Below are positions 1 to 9,193 of a stretch of DNA of 64,000 nt, in pieces. Position numbers and translations under genes: made by a program. The stretch lies in the NCBI RefSeq assembly GCF_000169435.1, contig NZ_AAYB01000002.1, positions 186,001 to 250,000 on the forward strand, read 5' to 3'. The first letter of the stretch is position 1. Each line of letters begins with the position of its first letter. Under the pieces are notes generated by a model, which was given only the letters and a program-made list of their open reading frames with translations, ran no database searches and was not told where the DNA came from. The stretch is from Roseobacter sp. CCS2. Its GTDB lineage: Bacteria > Pseudomonadota > Alphaproteobacteria > Rhodobacterales > Rhodobacteraceae.

Positions 1-636
1 CAGGCCAGAGGTGTCGTTGGCTTGCGCGCGTGCGCGTAAAGTTGCGTTGATTTCGTTGATCGACGGGACCGTGCGCAGATGTGCGGCATCTGCACTTGCA
101 TCATCAGCCGCACTTGATTTGGCAGTGCCGGCCGTTGATGTGCCGCCTTCATCTGCCGTCATCTGTGCGATGCGCTGGCGGGTTTCGTCGGCCGTTACAG
201 GTGCGGGCGGTTTCGCAGCTTCCGTGGCAGGCGGTGTGGCGATGGCACTTGATGCCACCGATGCAGTAGCGCCAAGCGCTGCTTCCTCGCGCAGGATACT
301 GGCGACGGCATCATCCAAGGGCCTGCGCTGTGGTGCCGGGGCAAGTTCGGGTTCTTCGGATGTGGTATCGTTGTTTACAGGCTCGGACGTGTCCTCGGTT
401 TCTGTTTCGGCGCCCTCCTGATCGGTGTTGTCTTTGGCGTCCACCTCATCTGCTGTGGTCGCGTCGTCAGATGGTTTAGCGTCGTCTTGTGCCTTTTCAC
501 GGCCCGGGACCGTTGGTTTTTCGGTCTGAAACCAGGACAGCTGACAATTTGAGCACTGCACATCGCGTCCACCGGGTGGGATCGCGTCATCAGAGACTTC
601 GTATTGCGCATCACAATTGGGGCAAATCAGCCTCAT
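1..636 (-). CDS. Zinc-ribbon domain protein (partial, C terminus outside window)
   Basis: The gene starts at ATG 636 and stays open for 212 codons to the window edge, so its 3' end is missing. The N terminus carries two CxxC pairs (C5/C8 and C28/C31) in the spacing of the MJ0042/zinc_ribbon_5 family, within a segment that reads CPNCDAQYEVSD. From about residue 45 the protein is a long low-complexity stretch rich in Asp, Glu, Ala, Pro and Thr, which looks disordered. In Rhodobacteraceae a protein of this kind often sits divergent from ftsE, as here, and usually ends with a membrane segment and a DUF3426-like region; that part cannot be seen. The function is unknown. The zinc ribbon is clear and the rest is family expectation. 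Confidence 0.8.
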   Translation of the reverse strand, partial: MRLICPNCDAQYEVSDDAIPPGGRDVQCSNCQLSWFQTEKPTVPGREKAQDDAKPSDDATTADEVDAKDNTDQEGAETETEDTSEPVNNDTTSEEPELAPAPQRRPLDDAVASILREEAALGATASVASSAIATPPATEAAKPPAPVTADETRQRIAQMTADEGGTSTAGTAKSSAADDASADAAHLRTVPSINEINATLRARAQANDTSGL

Positions 637-802
637 GATAAAATTCCTTCTGCCCGGCGTTTTTAGTTAACTTCTTGTTATCACCGCCGTCAATTTATCA
701 ACGCTTGCGCCAAACGCAAAGGTTTTGCGCAGGCCGCCCCTGCAGACATTGAAACCTGTTGCAGATTTGGGCAGAAGTGCGGTGGAATGCAGGGGAAGAG
801 CC

Positions 803-1477
803 GTGATTGAACTAGATAACGTGTCTTATGGATACCGTGGAAATGCGCTTTTTTCTCAATTATCCCTGACGCTTGCACCCGGATCGTTTCATTTTTTAAC
901 AGGCCCCTCTGGTGCGGGCAAAACAACTTTGCTGCGGCTCTGCTACGCTGATTTACGCGCGATGCGGGGCAAAGTACGCATTTTTGGCGAAGACGCAGGT
1001 GCGTTGAACCGTGATGCTGTGGCGATGTCCCGCCGACGGATTGGGGTGGTGCATCAGGATTGTCAGTTCCTTGATCATCTGAGTATCGCCGAGAATATCG
1101 CCCTGCCATTGACTGTTTCGGGACGTGCGGGTGAAGCGGCAAATGATCTGGAGGAACTGTTGAATTGGGTTGGTCTGGGGCCGCAAGCAGGCCAACTTCC
1201 GCCCGAGCTATCAGGTGGTGAGCGCCAGCGCGCAGCCCTGGCCCGTGCAGTGATTGTGTCCCCGGATGTGATTATCGCGGATGAGCCGACAGGGAATGTC
1301 GATTGGGAGATGTCACAGCGCATTCTTAACCTGCTGATTGAGCTGAATAAGATGGGCAAGACGATTTTGATTGCGACCCATGATCTTGCGATGATCCGGT
1401 CAGCCAAGTCAGACGTCAGTGCGCGTATTCTGCGGCTGACCGATGGGCAGCTTATGCAGGCAGGTGCTGAATTATGA
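803..1477 (+). CDS. ftsE: Cell division ATP-binding protein FtsE
   Basis: This is the ABC ATPase that works with FtsX to drive peptidoglycan remodelling at the division septum. The 224-residue product has a Walker A motif (GPSGAGKTT), a signature motif (LSGGERQRAALARA) and a Walker B region (VIIADEPTGNVD). I chose the GTG at 803 because a purine-rich Shine-Dalgarno (aggggaag) lies just upstream and the resulting length matches FtsE. The in-frame extension back to 725 has no family similarity. The stop codon overlaps the ATG of ftsX (ATGA), showing translational coupling. The gene diverges from the zinc-ribbon gene across about 165 bp. Confidence 0.93.
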   Translation: MIELDNVSYGYRGNALFSQLSLTLAPGSFHFLTGPSGAGKTTLLRLCYADLRAMRGKVRIFGEDAGALNRDAVAMSRRRIGVVHQDCQFLDHLSIAENIALPLTVSGRAGEAANDLEELLNWVGLGPQAGQLPPELSGGERQRAALARAVIVSPDVIIADEPTGNVDWEMSQRILNLLIELNKMGKTILIATHDLAMIRSAKSDVSARILRLTDGQLMQAGAEL

Positions 1478-2367
1478 AGGCGCTGCTTGCTTTGATTGTC
1501 GGTGATCCGTTGGCAGACCGCTCTGTCCCGCAGACGGGTGTGACCGCGCGGCTGACCGTGTTTGTTGCCGCTGTGATGGCCTTTCTTGCCGTGATCGCTT
1601 TGGCGGTATCACTAACGACCAATCGTGTGGCGACCGTCTGGGCAGAGGAGTTGGCCCAATCAGCCACTTTGCGTTTGCCTGCTGATCCGGCAACGGCAGA
1701 TGCGCTTTTGCTGTACGCGCTTGAGGTGTTGGAAACGACACCGGGTGTCAGTACGGTCCGCGCGTTGTCGCAGGATGAACAGCAAGCTTTGCTGGAACCT
1801 TGGTTTGGCCCTGATTTGCCCCTGGATGCCCTGCCGATGCCGCAACTGATCGAGATTGTCGCCGATGGTGATGGTTATGATGTGGACGGTCTGCGCGCAC
1901 GCCTTGAAGGTCAGGTGCCCGGCGCCATTCTGGATGACCATGCAGCTTGGCGTGAACCACTGCTGCAGGCGGCTAGCCGGGTCCGTCTGATTGGCTGGAC
2001 GGTGATCTTGCTGATTGGCGCGACCGTGGCGGCCATGATTACGCTGGCCGCACAGGCAGCCCTTGCCGCCAATGTGCAGGTCATCAGTGTTTTGCGGCTG
2101 GTGGGGGCCACTGACACCTATATCGCCCGTGCTTTTGTGCGCCGGTTCACCCTGCGCGCGGGCGCGGGTGCTATTATCGGCGCGGTTTTCGGCGTCGGGG
2201 TGCTGGCGCTGATGCCGCAGGGTGATGCGTCTGGTAGTTTGTTGATGGATGTGGGCTTTGCGGGTGCAGAATGGCTCTGGCCCTTGCTGATCCCGCTATT
2301 GGCTGCGATTGTTGCCTTCTTTGCGACCCGTGCAGCGGCGTTTCGCAGGCTGAGGGAGCAAACATGA
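1474..2367 (+). CDS. ftsX: Cell division protein FtsX (ABC transporter permease)
   Basis: FtsX is the membrane partner of FtsE in the septal complex. The 297-residue protein has the expected layout: a short cytoplasmic N terminus, one membrane helix near residues 25-45, a periplasmic region, then three helices in the C-terminal FtsX/MacB-type permease domain (about 165-290). It overlaps ftsE by ATGA and is itself coupled by ATGA to the acyltransferase gene downstream. Overall sequence conservation in FtsX is low, but position next to ftsE and topology make the call secure. Confidence 0.92.
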   Translation: MKALLALIVGDPLADRSVPQTGVTARLTVFVAAVMAFLAVIALAVSLTTNRVATVWAEELAQSATLRLPADPATADALLLYALEVLETTPGVSTVRALSQDEQQALLEPWFGPDLPLDALPMPQLIEIVADGDGYDVDGLRARLEGQVPGAILDDHAAWREPLLQAASRVRLIGWTVILLIGATVAAMITLAAQAALAANVQVISVLRLVGATDTYIARAFVRRFTLRAGAGAIIGAVFGVGVLALMPQGDASGSLLMDVGFAGAEWLWPLLIPLLAAIVAFFATRAAAFRRLREQT

Positions 2368-3092
2368 CCAACGCAATTCAATGGGTCCGCTCGCTGATTT
2401 TCAATGCGCAGATGTATGTGGCGATGCTGGTGATCGGCATTCTTTATCTGCCAGCGGCGATCTGGTCTGCCGATGGGGCCGTGGCCGGGTGCCACGCCTA
2501 TTGCCGCTATATCCGGTGGAGTGCGCGGTGGATCATCGGGCTGAAATCTGAGATCCGGGGTGAGCCGCCTACGGATGAGGTGATGGTTGCCCCAAAACAC
2601 CAGTCGTTTCTGGACGTGCTGATGATTTATGGCGCGATGCCGCGGGGCAAGTTCATTTTCAAAGCCATTTTGAAATACGCCCCTGTGATCGGTCAGTTTG
2701 GTCTGCGCATCGGGTGTATTCCTGTTGATCGCGGGAAACGTGGGCAGGCCATCAAACGGATGGTCGCCGATGTGCAAGCCGGACGCGCGCGTCCCGGGCA
2801 GTTGATTATTTATCCGCAAGGCACGCGCATCGCACCGGGGGTGAAGGCCCCCTATAAGATCGGCACCGGTGCGCTTTACCGCGAATTGGGTCAGCCGGTT
2901 GTGCCGGTCGCCACCAATGTTGGTGTCTTTTGGCCCAAACGCGGTGTCATGCGCAAACCAGGCACCGCCGTGTTTGAATTTCTTCCCCGGATTGAGCCGG
3001 GACTGGAAGTAGAGGAATTCATGAAACGGTTAGAGCATGATATTGAAACAGCGTCGGATCGGTTGAACAAAGAGGCAGGTTTTCATGGCTGA
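2364..3092 (+). CDS. 1-acyl-sn-glycerol-3-phosphate acyltransferase (PlsC family)
   Basis: This predicted inner-membrane enzyme transfers an acyl chain to lysophosphatidic acid in phospholipid synthesis. The 242-residue protein has an N-terminal hydrophobic segment, the catalytic H(X4)D motif as HQSFLD, and the block III motif as YPQGTR (usually FPEGTR). The ATG at 2364 overlaps the ftsX stop (ATGA). A longer in-frame reading from 2271 would run through the end of ftsX and is rejected. The gene overlaps the next one by 8 bp. A second acyltransferase of a different subfamily is at 50.2 kb, so which one is the main PlsC cannot be told from the sequence. Confidence 0.88.
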   Translation: MTNAIQWVRSLIFNAQMYVAMLVIGILYLPAAIWSADGAVAGCHAYCRYIRWSARWIIGLKSEIRGEPPTDEVMVAPKHQSFLDVLMIYGAMPRGKFIFKAILKYAPVIGQFGLRIGCIPVDRGKRGQAIKRMVADVQAGRARPGQLIIYPQGTRIAPGVKAPYKIGTGALYRELGQPVVPVATNVGVFWPKRGVMRKPGTAVFEFLPRIEPGLEVEEFMKRLEHDIETASDRLNKEAGFHG

Positions 3093-3693
3093 TCATGTGG
3101 TCAGGGACGTTGCAGCGCTTGAGGCCCTTTATGGGACGCCCGGCAAAGTCTCTTTGATCAAGGTCGCCCCGCAGTTGACCCCGCTTTATCGCAAATGGAT
3201 CATGGCGTCGCGATTATGCGTTGTCTCGACCGTCGGGCCAGAGGGCACCGATGGCAGCCCGCGTGGTGATGACGGCCCCGTGGTTCAGGAACTGGACGCG
3301 CAGACGCTGCTGTTGCCTGATTGGCGGGGCAATAACCGGATGGATACACTGCGCAACATTGTCAGTGATGGACGTATCAGCCTGATGTTTGTTGTTCCAG
3401 GGTCCAACAATGTGGTCCGGGTGAATGGCACAGGTGTTGTGTCGCTGGCCCCTGATCTATTGAACCGTTTCGAACAAAAGGGCTGTCAGCCGCGTAGTGT
3501 TGTCGTGATCACCATCGCTGAGGTCTATAGCCAATGTGCCCGCGCCTTGATGCGGGCGCGTGTGTGGTCTTCGGACGACGAAAGTGCGGGTTTGCCGACC
3601 ATTGGCGCATTGCTGGCAGAGCAGGAAGCAGGCTTTGATGGATCAGAATATGATGCCAACTGGGCCACGCGTGCGGCCAAGACAATGTGGTAG
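3085..3693 (+). CDS. Pyridoxamine 5'-phosphate oxidase-family flavoprotein
   Basis: The 202-residue product has the FMN-binding split-barrel features of the PNPOx-like family, with conserved blocks around VVSTVGPEGTDGSPRGDD and LLPDWRGNNRMDTLRNI, which resemble the MSMEG_1061-type subgroup. The substrate is unknown, and the protein is unlikely to be the PdxH enzyme itself. It overlaps the acyltransferase gene by 8 bp and is the last gene of the ftsE-ftsX operon. Its stop abuts the stop of the convergent protease gene with no base between them. Confidence 0.8.
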   Translation: MADHVVRDVAALEALYGTPGKVSLIKVAPQLTPLYRKWIMASRLCVVSTVGPEGTDGSPRGDDGPVVQELDAQTLLLPDWRGNNRMDTLRNIVSDGRISLMFVVPGSNNVVRVNGTGVVSLAPDLLNRFEQKGCQPRSVVVITIAEVYSQCARALMRARVWSSDDESAGLPTIGALLAEQEAGFDGSEYDANWATRAAKTMW

Positions 3694-4365
3694 TCAGCGC
3701 AGTGTCAGGTTGCTGCTGCGCCCCAGCACATACCGCAATGACCAGCCGATAATCACAAGGCTGATCACCAGCCACAACCCGCCCCACATGACAGTGGTGC
3801 CGCCAAATTCCTCGGCCAGCATGCGGGCGTCGGACCGCAGATTGGACCGCGCGATTGTATCGCTGAAGATATCGAAGGGGACGTAGATCATGCTGGTCAG
3901 GCCGATCACCCGCAGGATCATGTCGTTGATGTTGTGGTTCAAAATGACAGCGGCGGCGATCATTACCAACCCGGTAGCGGTGGTGAAGGCAAGCGCAAAG
4001 GCCTCACGCACATAAAACCCGGCGATGATCAGGATGATCACACCGGTTAGCGCCATGACCTGCCGGTCCAGTTTGGTCTTGGTGGCCGCGATCAGCAAAG
4101 CCACACCAATCAGGAGAGAGCCAAGGTAACCCGCCGTCAGCGTCCAAAAACGGCTGCCACCGCGGCTGAGGACAAGGCCACCTTGATCAGCGGATACCGA
4201 TAGGCTCACAACTTCGCCACTGGTCAAGACGGTTGCGATGGCATGTGAGGCTTCGTGAAAGAAGACGATCAGTATTTTGAGTGGCACAAGGGCGGTCGTC
4301 TGCCAAAAGGCAAACACCGCTGCTGTCAGCAGAAAAAGCTGCCAATGTCCTTTAAGAATGCGCAA
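3694..4365 (-). CDS. M50-like membrane metallopeptidase
   Basis: The 223-residue protein is very hydrophobic, with about six to seven membrane helices. An HEASH sequence (H37, E38, H41) forms the HExxH zinc motif inside a membrane helix, as in the M50B-like group of intramembrane site-2 type proteases. Its substrate is not known. It lies two bases downstream of accA on the same strand, so it may be cotranscribed, although no functional link to fatty acid synthesis is evident. It could also be a non-proteolytic relative; the zinc motif favours activity. Confidence 0.78.
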   Translation of the reverse strand: MRILKGHWQLFLLTAAVFAFWQTTALVPLKILIVFFHEASHAIATVLTSGEVVSLSVSADQGGLVLSRGGSRFWTLTAGYLGSLLIGVALLIAATKTKLDRQVMALTGVIILIIAGFYVREAFALAFTTATGLVMIAAAVILNHNINDMILRVIGLTSMIYVPFDIFSDTIARSNLRSDARMLAEEFGGTTVMWGGLWLVISLVIIGWSLRYVLGRSSNLTLR

Positions 4366-4367
4366 GC

Positions 4368-5330
4368 TTACGCCGCTAGCCCTTTTGAACCGAGTGCGAG
4401 GTATTTGTTGCGTCGGTCTGCGCGCAGTTTGTCACCAGACAGGTCGCGCAATTCGTTCACCATGGTGATCAGTGCTTCACCAACCGATTTGATTGCAGCA
4501 TCGCGGTCGCGGTGCGCGCCCCCTTCGGGTTCTTCAATGATCCGGTCGCAAACACCCAATTCGTGCAGGTCTTTGGAGGTCAGGCGCAGCGCTTCTGCGG
4601 ATTCGCGCATCTTTTCGGCGTCTTTCCACAGGATCGACGCGCAGCCTTCGGGGCTGATCACCGAATAGATAGAGTGTTCCAGCATCGCGACGCGATTGGC
4701 CGATGCGAATGCGACCGCACCGCCAGACCCGCCTTCACCGATGACAACGCTGATCAGCGGTACCTTCAGTTCAAGGCATTTTTCGGTTGAACGGGCGATC
4801 GCTTCGGATTGACCGCGTTCTTCTGCGCCCTTACCGGGATAGGCGCCGGGGGTGTCAACAAGTGTGATCACTGGCAGACCAAAGCGGTCGGCCAATGCCA
4901 TCAGGCGGATCGCTTTGCGGTATCCTTCGGGGCGGGCCATGCCGAAATTGCGTTCGATCCGGGATTTTGTATCGTTGCCTTTTTCGTGACCGATGACCAT
5001 GACTGGTATGCCGTCGAGGCGCGCGATCCCACCCATAACGGATAGGTCATCGGCAAAGTTACGGTCACCCGCCAGCGGTGTATATTCGGTGAAAAGCGCG
5101 TTGATATAGTCTTGGCAATGCGGACGCTCAGGATGGCGCGCCACCTGACATTTGCGCCATGGCGTAAGGTCGGCGTAAAGCGACGTCAGCAGATCAGACG
5201 CTTTTTTGTCCAGCGCTGCAGCCTCTTTTTCGACGTCCATCTCGGGGTTTTCGCGGGCCATCGCGCGCAGCTCTTCAGCTTTGCCTTCAATCTCTGCGAG
5301 CGGTTTTTCAAAGTCGAGGTATTGGGTCAT
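4368..5330 (-). CDS. accA: Acetyl-CoA carboxylase carboxyltransferase subunit alpha
   Basis: AccA pairs with AccD to move the carboxyl group from biotin to acetyl-CoA, the first step in fatty acid synthesis. The 320-residue length matches the family. Typical motifs are present, including [30 protein letters not shown] and [13 protein letters not shown] chose the ATG at 5330 ([15 protein letters not shown]), which is the conserved AccA N terminus; the 43-residue upstream extension has no similarity. It diverges from the small secreted protein gene across about 146 bp. Confidence 0.96.
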   Translation of the reverse strand: MTQYLDFEKPLAEIEGKAEELRAMARENPEMDVEKEAAALDKKASDLLTSLYADLTPWRKCQVARHPERPHCQDYINALFTEYTPLAGDRNFADDLSVMGGIARLDGIPVMVIGHEKGNDTKSRIERNFGMARPEGYRKAIRLMALADRFGLPVITLVDTPGAYPGKGAEERGQSEAIARSTEKCLELKVPLISVVIGEGGSGGAVAFASANRVAMLEHSIYSVISPEGCASILWKDAEKMRESAEALRLTSKDLHELGVCDRIIEEPEGGAHRDRDAAIKSVGEALITMVNELRDLSGDKLRADRRNKYLALGSKGLAA

Positions 5331-5476
5331 GGCGACGGACCTTTTGCATGCGTTCATGGATATATGGCTCAAGGGTGGGTCAAGTGCAACGGCAGTGGAT
5401 AAGCGCCTGTATTGGTTTGCAACTTGTCCCAAAACGCGCGAAACGATTAGGATTATCAAAACTGAAGGAAAGACAA

Positions 5477-5914
5477 ATGCGTATTCTTGGATTTGCCGCT
5501 GCCGTGGCGCTGACTGTTTCCAGCCCCCTCGCGGCCCAATCTATCAACTATGGCGATGATAGCAGTGACTGGGCAAACAATAACGAGTGCGACGACCGTC
5601 GTTTTATTGGCAAATCAATGACGACTATTTTGAACAACGAAGATGTTGGCCGTGATGCCACTGATTGCGAAGCCGGCGTAGCCGCGGGTGTTTTGAAGGT
5701 TTGGTCGCTGACTGAATCGCTGGAGGCAACGCAATGCGAAGCCATCGACTTTGGCGACGACTCTGGTGAATTTGCGGATGACAACGAATGTGATGATGCC
5801 CGGTTTGAAGGCATGGGTATGGCATCAGGTGTTGGGCAGGATAACATACGCACTGATGCTTCGGACTGCAGCCGTTTTTGCGCCGCTGGTATTGTGTCTT
5901 TGCGCAACTATTAA
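5477..5914 (+). CDS. Small secreted protein with two GDDS/NECDD repeats
   Basis: The 145-residue product begins with a clear signal peptide ending in AQ at about residue 21. The mature part consists of two copies of a module of about 43 residues (24-66 and 91-134). Each copy has a GDDS block, then NECDD-x-RF-x-G, then a D-A-(T/S)-D-C block. Six cysteines (38, 64, 87, 105, 131, 135) lie at matching places in the two copies. Proteins with this Asp- and Cys-rich motif occur widely in Rhodobacteraceae without an assigned function. The ATG at 5477 has a Shine-Dalgarno (gaaggaaag) upstream. Extracellular or periplasmic location is inferred from the signal peptide. Confidence 0.75.
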   Translation: MRILGFAAAVALTVSSPLAAQSINYGDDSSDWANNNECDDRRFIGKSMTTILNNEDVGRDATDCEAGVAAGVLKVWSLTESLEATQCEAIDFGDDSGEFADDNECDDARFEGMGMASGVGQDNIRTDASDCSRFCAAGIVSLRNY

Positions 5915-5925
5915 GTCGCTGTGCG

Positions 5926-6882
5926 TCAGCCCGCGATCATTTCGGACTGGCGCACGATCACTTCGGCTTGCTTGATTGATGCAATATCAACCAAGCGGCC
6001 TTTGTAAACGGTCGCCCCTTCGCCGCGTGCCTTTGCGTCTTCCATTGCCGCCAAGATTTCGCGCGCTTCTGCGACCGCTTCGGCGGAAGGTGTGAACACC
6101 TCATTGGCCAGCGCGATCTGCTTGGGGTGGATCGCCCATTTGCCGACCATGCCTAATGTCGCCGACCGCTTTGCTTGTGCGCGGTAACCTTCATCATCGC
6201 TAAAGTCACCGAAGGGTCCGTCCACCGGTAGCACGCCATGCGTGCGGCACGCCGCGACGATGGCGGTTTGCGCCCAATGCCATGGGTCCGAATAATGCCG
6301 CGCATCTTCATGCAGCATATAGTAGTTTTCCTGCGTGCCGCCGATACCCGTCGTCTGCATGCCCATGGAGGCCGCAAAGTCAGCCGCACCCAGGCTCATC
6401 GCCGCCATGCGGGGTGAACTGGCGGCGATGTCCTCGACGTGGGCGATGCCTGCGGCGGATTCGATAATCACCTCAAAGCTGATTGGGTTACTGCGCCCTT
6501 TGGCGGTCTCAATCGCGGTGACCAATGCGTCGACGGCATAGACATCTGCCGCGCACCCGACCTTGGGGATCATAATCTGATCAATGCGGTCGCCTGCCTG
6601 TTCCAGCACATCGACCACGTCCTTGTACCAATAGGGTGTGTCCAACCCGTTGATCCGCACGGAAAGGTATTTGCTGTTCCAGTCCACATCATTGATCGCC
6701 TGAATGACGTTGGCGCGCGCGGTGTCCTTGTCAGACGGCGATACGCTGTCTTCCAGATCAAGGTTGATCACATCCGCTGCACTTGCTGCCATTTTTTCAA
6801 ACAGCTTGGTGTTTGAGCCGGGACCAAAGAGTTGGCAACGGTTGGGACGGGCAGGGGGTGTGGGTTGCAGGCGGAATGACAT
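5926..6882 (-). CDS. mcl1: L-malyl-CoA / beta-methylmalyl-CoA lyase
   Basis: This HpcH/HpaI-family aldolase cleaves L-malyl-CoA and beta-methylmalyl-CoA to glyoxylate plus acetyl-CoA or propionyl-CoA. These are steps of the ethylmalonyl-CoA pathway used for acetate assimilation. The 318-residue length and sequence, including CQLFGPGS, INLDLEDSV, FEVIIESAAGIAHVE and GKWAIHPKQ, match Mcl1 of Rhodobacter sphaeroides closely. The acidic residue in IIESAAG and the DLEDSV block belong to the Mg2+ and CoA site of the family. It faces the small secreted protein gene, with 11 bp between the stops. No other ethylmalonyl-CoA pathway gene is in the window. Confidence 0.95.
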   Translation of the reverse strand: MSFRLQPTPPARPNRCQLFGPGSNTKLFEKMAASAADVINLDLEDSVSPSDKDTARANVIQAINDVDWNSKYLSVRINGLDTPYWYKDVVDVLEQAGDRIDQIMIPKVGCAADVYAVDALVTAIETAKGRSNPISFEVIIESAAGIAHVEDIAASSPRMAAMSLGAADFAASMGMQTTGIGGTQENYYMLHEDARHYSDPWHWAQTAIVAACRTHGVLPVDGPFGDFSDDEGYRAQAKRSATLGMVGKWAIHPKQIALANEVFTPSAEAVAEAREILAAMEDAKARGEGATVYKGRLVDIASIKQAEVIVRQSEMIAG

Positions 6883-6963
6883 AGGGCGATCCTTGGCATA
6901 TTTTAATTACGTAGCGGTTATCTGGATTGGTATATTATTGCGCGCCTACTCACAAGGTGAATT

Positions 6964-6994
6964 TGCAGTCGCAGCAATGAAATGCTGCGATGCA
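6964..6994 (-). terminator. Stem-loop after the aminotransferase gene
   Basis: Arms TCGCAGCA (6969-6976) and TGCTGCGA (6983-6990) pair perfectly around a six-base loop. They are extended by TGCA/TGCA with a single-base bulge. The hairpin ends 4 bp from the stop codon of the leftward aminotransferase gene. There is no U-tract on either side, so it may be a 3'-end stabiliser or a factor-dependent terminator. Confidence 0.45.
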
Positions 6995-6997
6995 ATA

Positions 6998-8182
6998 TCA
7001 GACACCGGCGTCTACGATTGCTTTGGCCAAAATCGGCACGGTTTGCGCATTCAAGCCAGCGATATTCATCCGGCTGTCACCCACCATGTAAATGCCGTGA
7101 TCCGCGCGTAGTTTTTCAACCATTTCGGGCGTCGTTCCCAAACGGCTGAACATTCCACGGTGATGCGCCAGAAAGTCAAAACGGTCACTGTTGGTCAGGC
7201 GTTTCAGCTCATCAGCAAGTTGCTGGCGCAAGGCCAACATACCGTTACGTGTTTCTTCCAGTTCCGCTTCCCAATCGGCACGCAATTCCGGGTCCTGCAG
7301 AATTGTGGTGACCACGCGCGCGCCGTGATCTGGCGGGAAGGAATAGTTTTGGCGGTTCAGAAAGGCGAGGTTCTGTTGGGTCAGCGCCTGCTGGTCAGCA
7401 TCCTTGCAGACCGCCATCAAGATACCCGTCCGCTCGCGGTAGATACCAAAGTTCTTTGAACAGCTTGCCGCGATCAGGCAGTTTTCAAAACTGCTGGCGA
7501 TTTGACGTGTCGCTTTGGCGTCATCTGCCAAACCATCACCAAAGCCTTGGTAGGCAATGTCAACGAAGGGCACCGCGCCTTTTGTGCGTATCAGGCCGAT
7601 CACATGTTCCATCTGGCCATAGGTCAGGTTCGCGCCTGTGGGGTTATGGCAGCATCCGTGCAGCAGCACGACATCGCCGGGGGCCACGTTTTCCAAGTCA
7701 GCGGCCATACCTTCAAAATCGACGCCGCGTGTCTCACTATCGAAATAGCGGTACTCTGCCATCTTCATGCCAAGGTATTTGATAATCGAGGGGTGGTTCG
7801 GCCACGTCGGGTTAGACAGCCAAACAGTGGCTGTGGGGGCCGCGATGCGGATCAGTTCCAGCGCTTGGCGGATGGCACCTGTGCCACCCGGCGTGGCGAC
7901 CGCGGCAACGCGCTCATTTGGCACACTGTCGCCCAAAACGAGGTCTTTCATGACAGCACTGAAAGCAGGATCACCGGCCAGACCGGTATAAGCTTTGGTG
8001 GATTGGTCTGCCAAAATCCGCCGCTCAGCTTCTTTCACGGCGCGCATGACAGGCGTGTTGCCTGTTGCATCCTTATAAACGCCAACACCCAGATCGACTT
8101 TATCGGCGCGTGAGTCCGCTTTGAATTTGGCGACGAGGGCCAGGATTTTATCAGCAGGTTGCGCGGTCAGGTTTTCCAGCAT
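6998..8182 (-). CDS. Aromatic amino acid / aspartate aminotransferase
   Basis: This is a fold-type I PLP enzyme of the aspartate/tyrosine aminotransferase subgroup I-alpha, transferring amino groups between aromatic or dicarboxylic amino acids and 2-oxoglutarate. The 394-residue sequence contains VDLGVGVYKD, the cofactor-binding stretch HGCCHNPTGANL, the internal aldimine lysine in SCSKNFGIYRERTG, and a C-terminal arginine in DSRMNIAG. It is closer to TyrB/AspC of the proteobacterial type than to AspB. The sulfurtransferase gene precedes it in the transcription direction with a 3-bp gap, so the two are cotranscribed. Confidence 0.9.
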   Translation of the reverse strand: MLENLTAQPADKILALVAKFKADSRADKVDLGVGVYKDATGNTPVMRAVKEAERRILADQSTKAYTGLAGDPAFSAVMKDLVLGDSVPNERVAAVATPGGTGAIRQALELIRIAAPTATVWLSNPTWPNHPSIIKYLGMKMAEYRYFDSETRGVDFEGMAADLENVAPGDVVLLHGCCHNPTGANLTYGQMEHVIGLIRTKGAVPFVDIAYQGFGDGLADDAKATRQIASSFENCLIAASCSKNFGIYRERTGILMAVCKDADQQALTQQNLAFLNRQNYSFPPDHGARVVTTILQDPELRADWEAELEETRNGMLALRQQLADELKRLTNSDRFDFLAHHRGMFSRLGTTPEMVEKLRADHGIYMVGDSRMNIAGLNAQTVPILAKAIVDAGV

Positions 8183-8185
8183 GTC

Positions 8186-9049
8186 TTAAGCTCCAGTGGC
8201 GATGGGAAGGTCGGCGTACATGCCCCATTCGGACCATGAGCCGTCATAAAGCGCGTGATCGGTCTTGCCGATCCGCTCAAGGGCAAGCGAAAGAATGGCG
8301 GCGGTCACACCAGACCCGCAAGTGGTGATCGCAGGTTTATTCAGGTCAACGCCCGCGTCCAGAAAAACGGTACGCAGTGCGGTTGGCGGCTTCATTGTGC
8401 CGTTTGCTTTCAGCAGATCCTGATAATAAACATTCTGCGAACCGGGAATATGACCCGAGCGCATGCCTTCGCGCGGCTCTGGGTCTTCGCCTTTGAAACG
8501 ACCGGGCGCACGCGCATCAATAATGCTATAGTCGCCAAGCTTTGCGGCCCGCGCCACATCGGTGACATCACGCACACGGTGGGGTTCCATTTTCACGGTC
8601 ATATGACGGTCACGAATTGTCGGCGCGGCACTGGTCAGTTTATGCCCATCGGCCACCCATTTGGGCAGACCGCCATCCAGAACGGCGATGTTTGTTTGCC
8701 CCATCAGGCGGAATAGCCACCAGACGCGAGCGGCCGAAAATAGCCCTGTGCCATCATAGACCACCACCTGATGGCCGTCGCCCACGCCCATCGCGCGCAT
8801 CCGTGACATGAATTTTTCAACCGGTGGGGCCATATGTGGCAGCTCTGACCGGCCATCGCTGATCTCATCTATATCAAAGAAACGCGCGCCGGGGATGTGG
8901 CCAGCGGCATATTCTGCCTTCGCATTCCGCCCGCTGTCAGGCATGTACCACGACGCATCAAAGATGCGCAGATCGGGGTCTTTCATATGTGCGGCAAGCC
9001 AGTCAGTACTGACCAGCGTTTTTGGATCATCAGACATGGCCGGTGACAT
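8186..9049 (-). CDS. sseA: 3-mercaptopyruvate / thiosulfate sulfurtransferase
   Basis: A two-rhodanese-domain enzyme that moves sulfur from 3-mercaptopyruvate or thiosulfate to an acceptor. The N-terminal non-catalytic domain (about 10-140) is followed by the catalytic domain with the active cysteine in TTCGSGVTAAI. CGSGVTA is the loop typical of mercaptopyruvate sulfurtransferases. An in-frame ATG pair lies at 9052/9049; I use 9049, which sits 6 bp after an AAAGGG Shine-Dalgarno, giving 287 residues. An ATG at 9037 is also possible. The operon with an aminotransferase fits cysteine breakdown, because transamination of cysteine yields mercaptopyruvate. That link is inference. Confidence 0.88.
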   Translation of the reverse strand: MSPAMSDDPKTLVSTDWLAAHMKDPDLRIFDASWYMPDSGRNAKAEYAAGHIPGARFFDIDEISDGRSELPHMAPPVEKFMSRMRAMGVGDGHQVVVYDGTGLFSAARVWWLFRLMGQTNIAVLDGGLPKWVADGHKLTSAAPTIRDRHMTVKMEPHRVRDVTDVARAAKLGDYSIIDARAPGRFKGEDPEPREGMRSGHIPGSQNVYYQDLLKANGTMKPPTALRTVFLDAGVDLNKPAITTCGSGVTAAILSLALERIGKTDHALYDGSWSEWGMYADLPIATGA

Positions 9050-9193
9050 CATGCGCCCTTTGTACATTCACCCGGCCAGACCTACCGCGCACTGCCGTGC
9101 AAGACAACCCAATCCGGGAACCGAACCCCTGTTATGATTGGCCCCAAAATACCCCCGCCGGAGGCATCAGCCCTGACCATGGACGCCAAAGGG

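Noticed and set aside
9068-9193. Possible tmRNA or other RNA gene next to smpB
   Set aside because: I found no tRNA-like ends or tag-peptide frame in this 126-bp gap.
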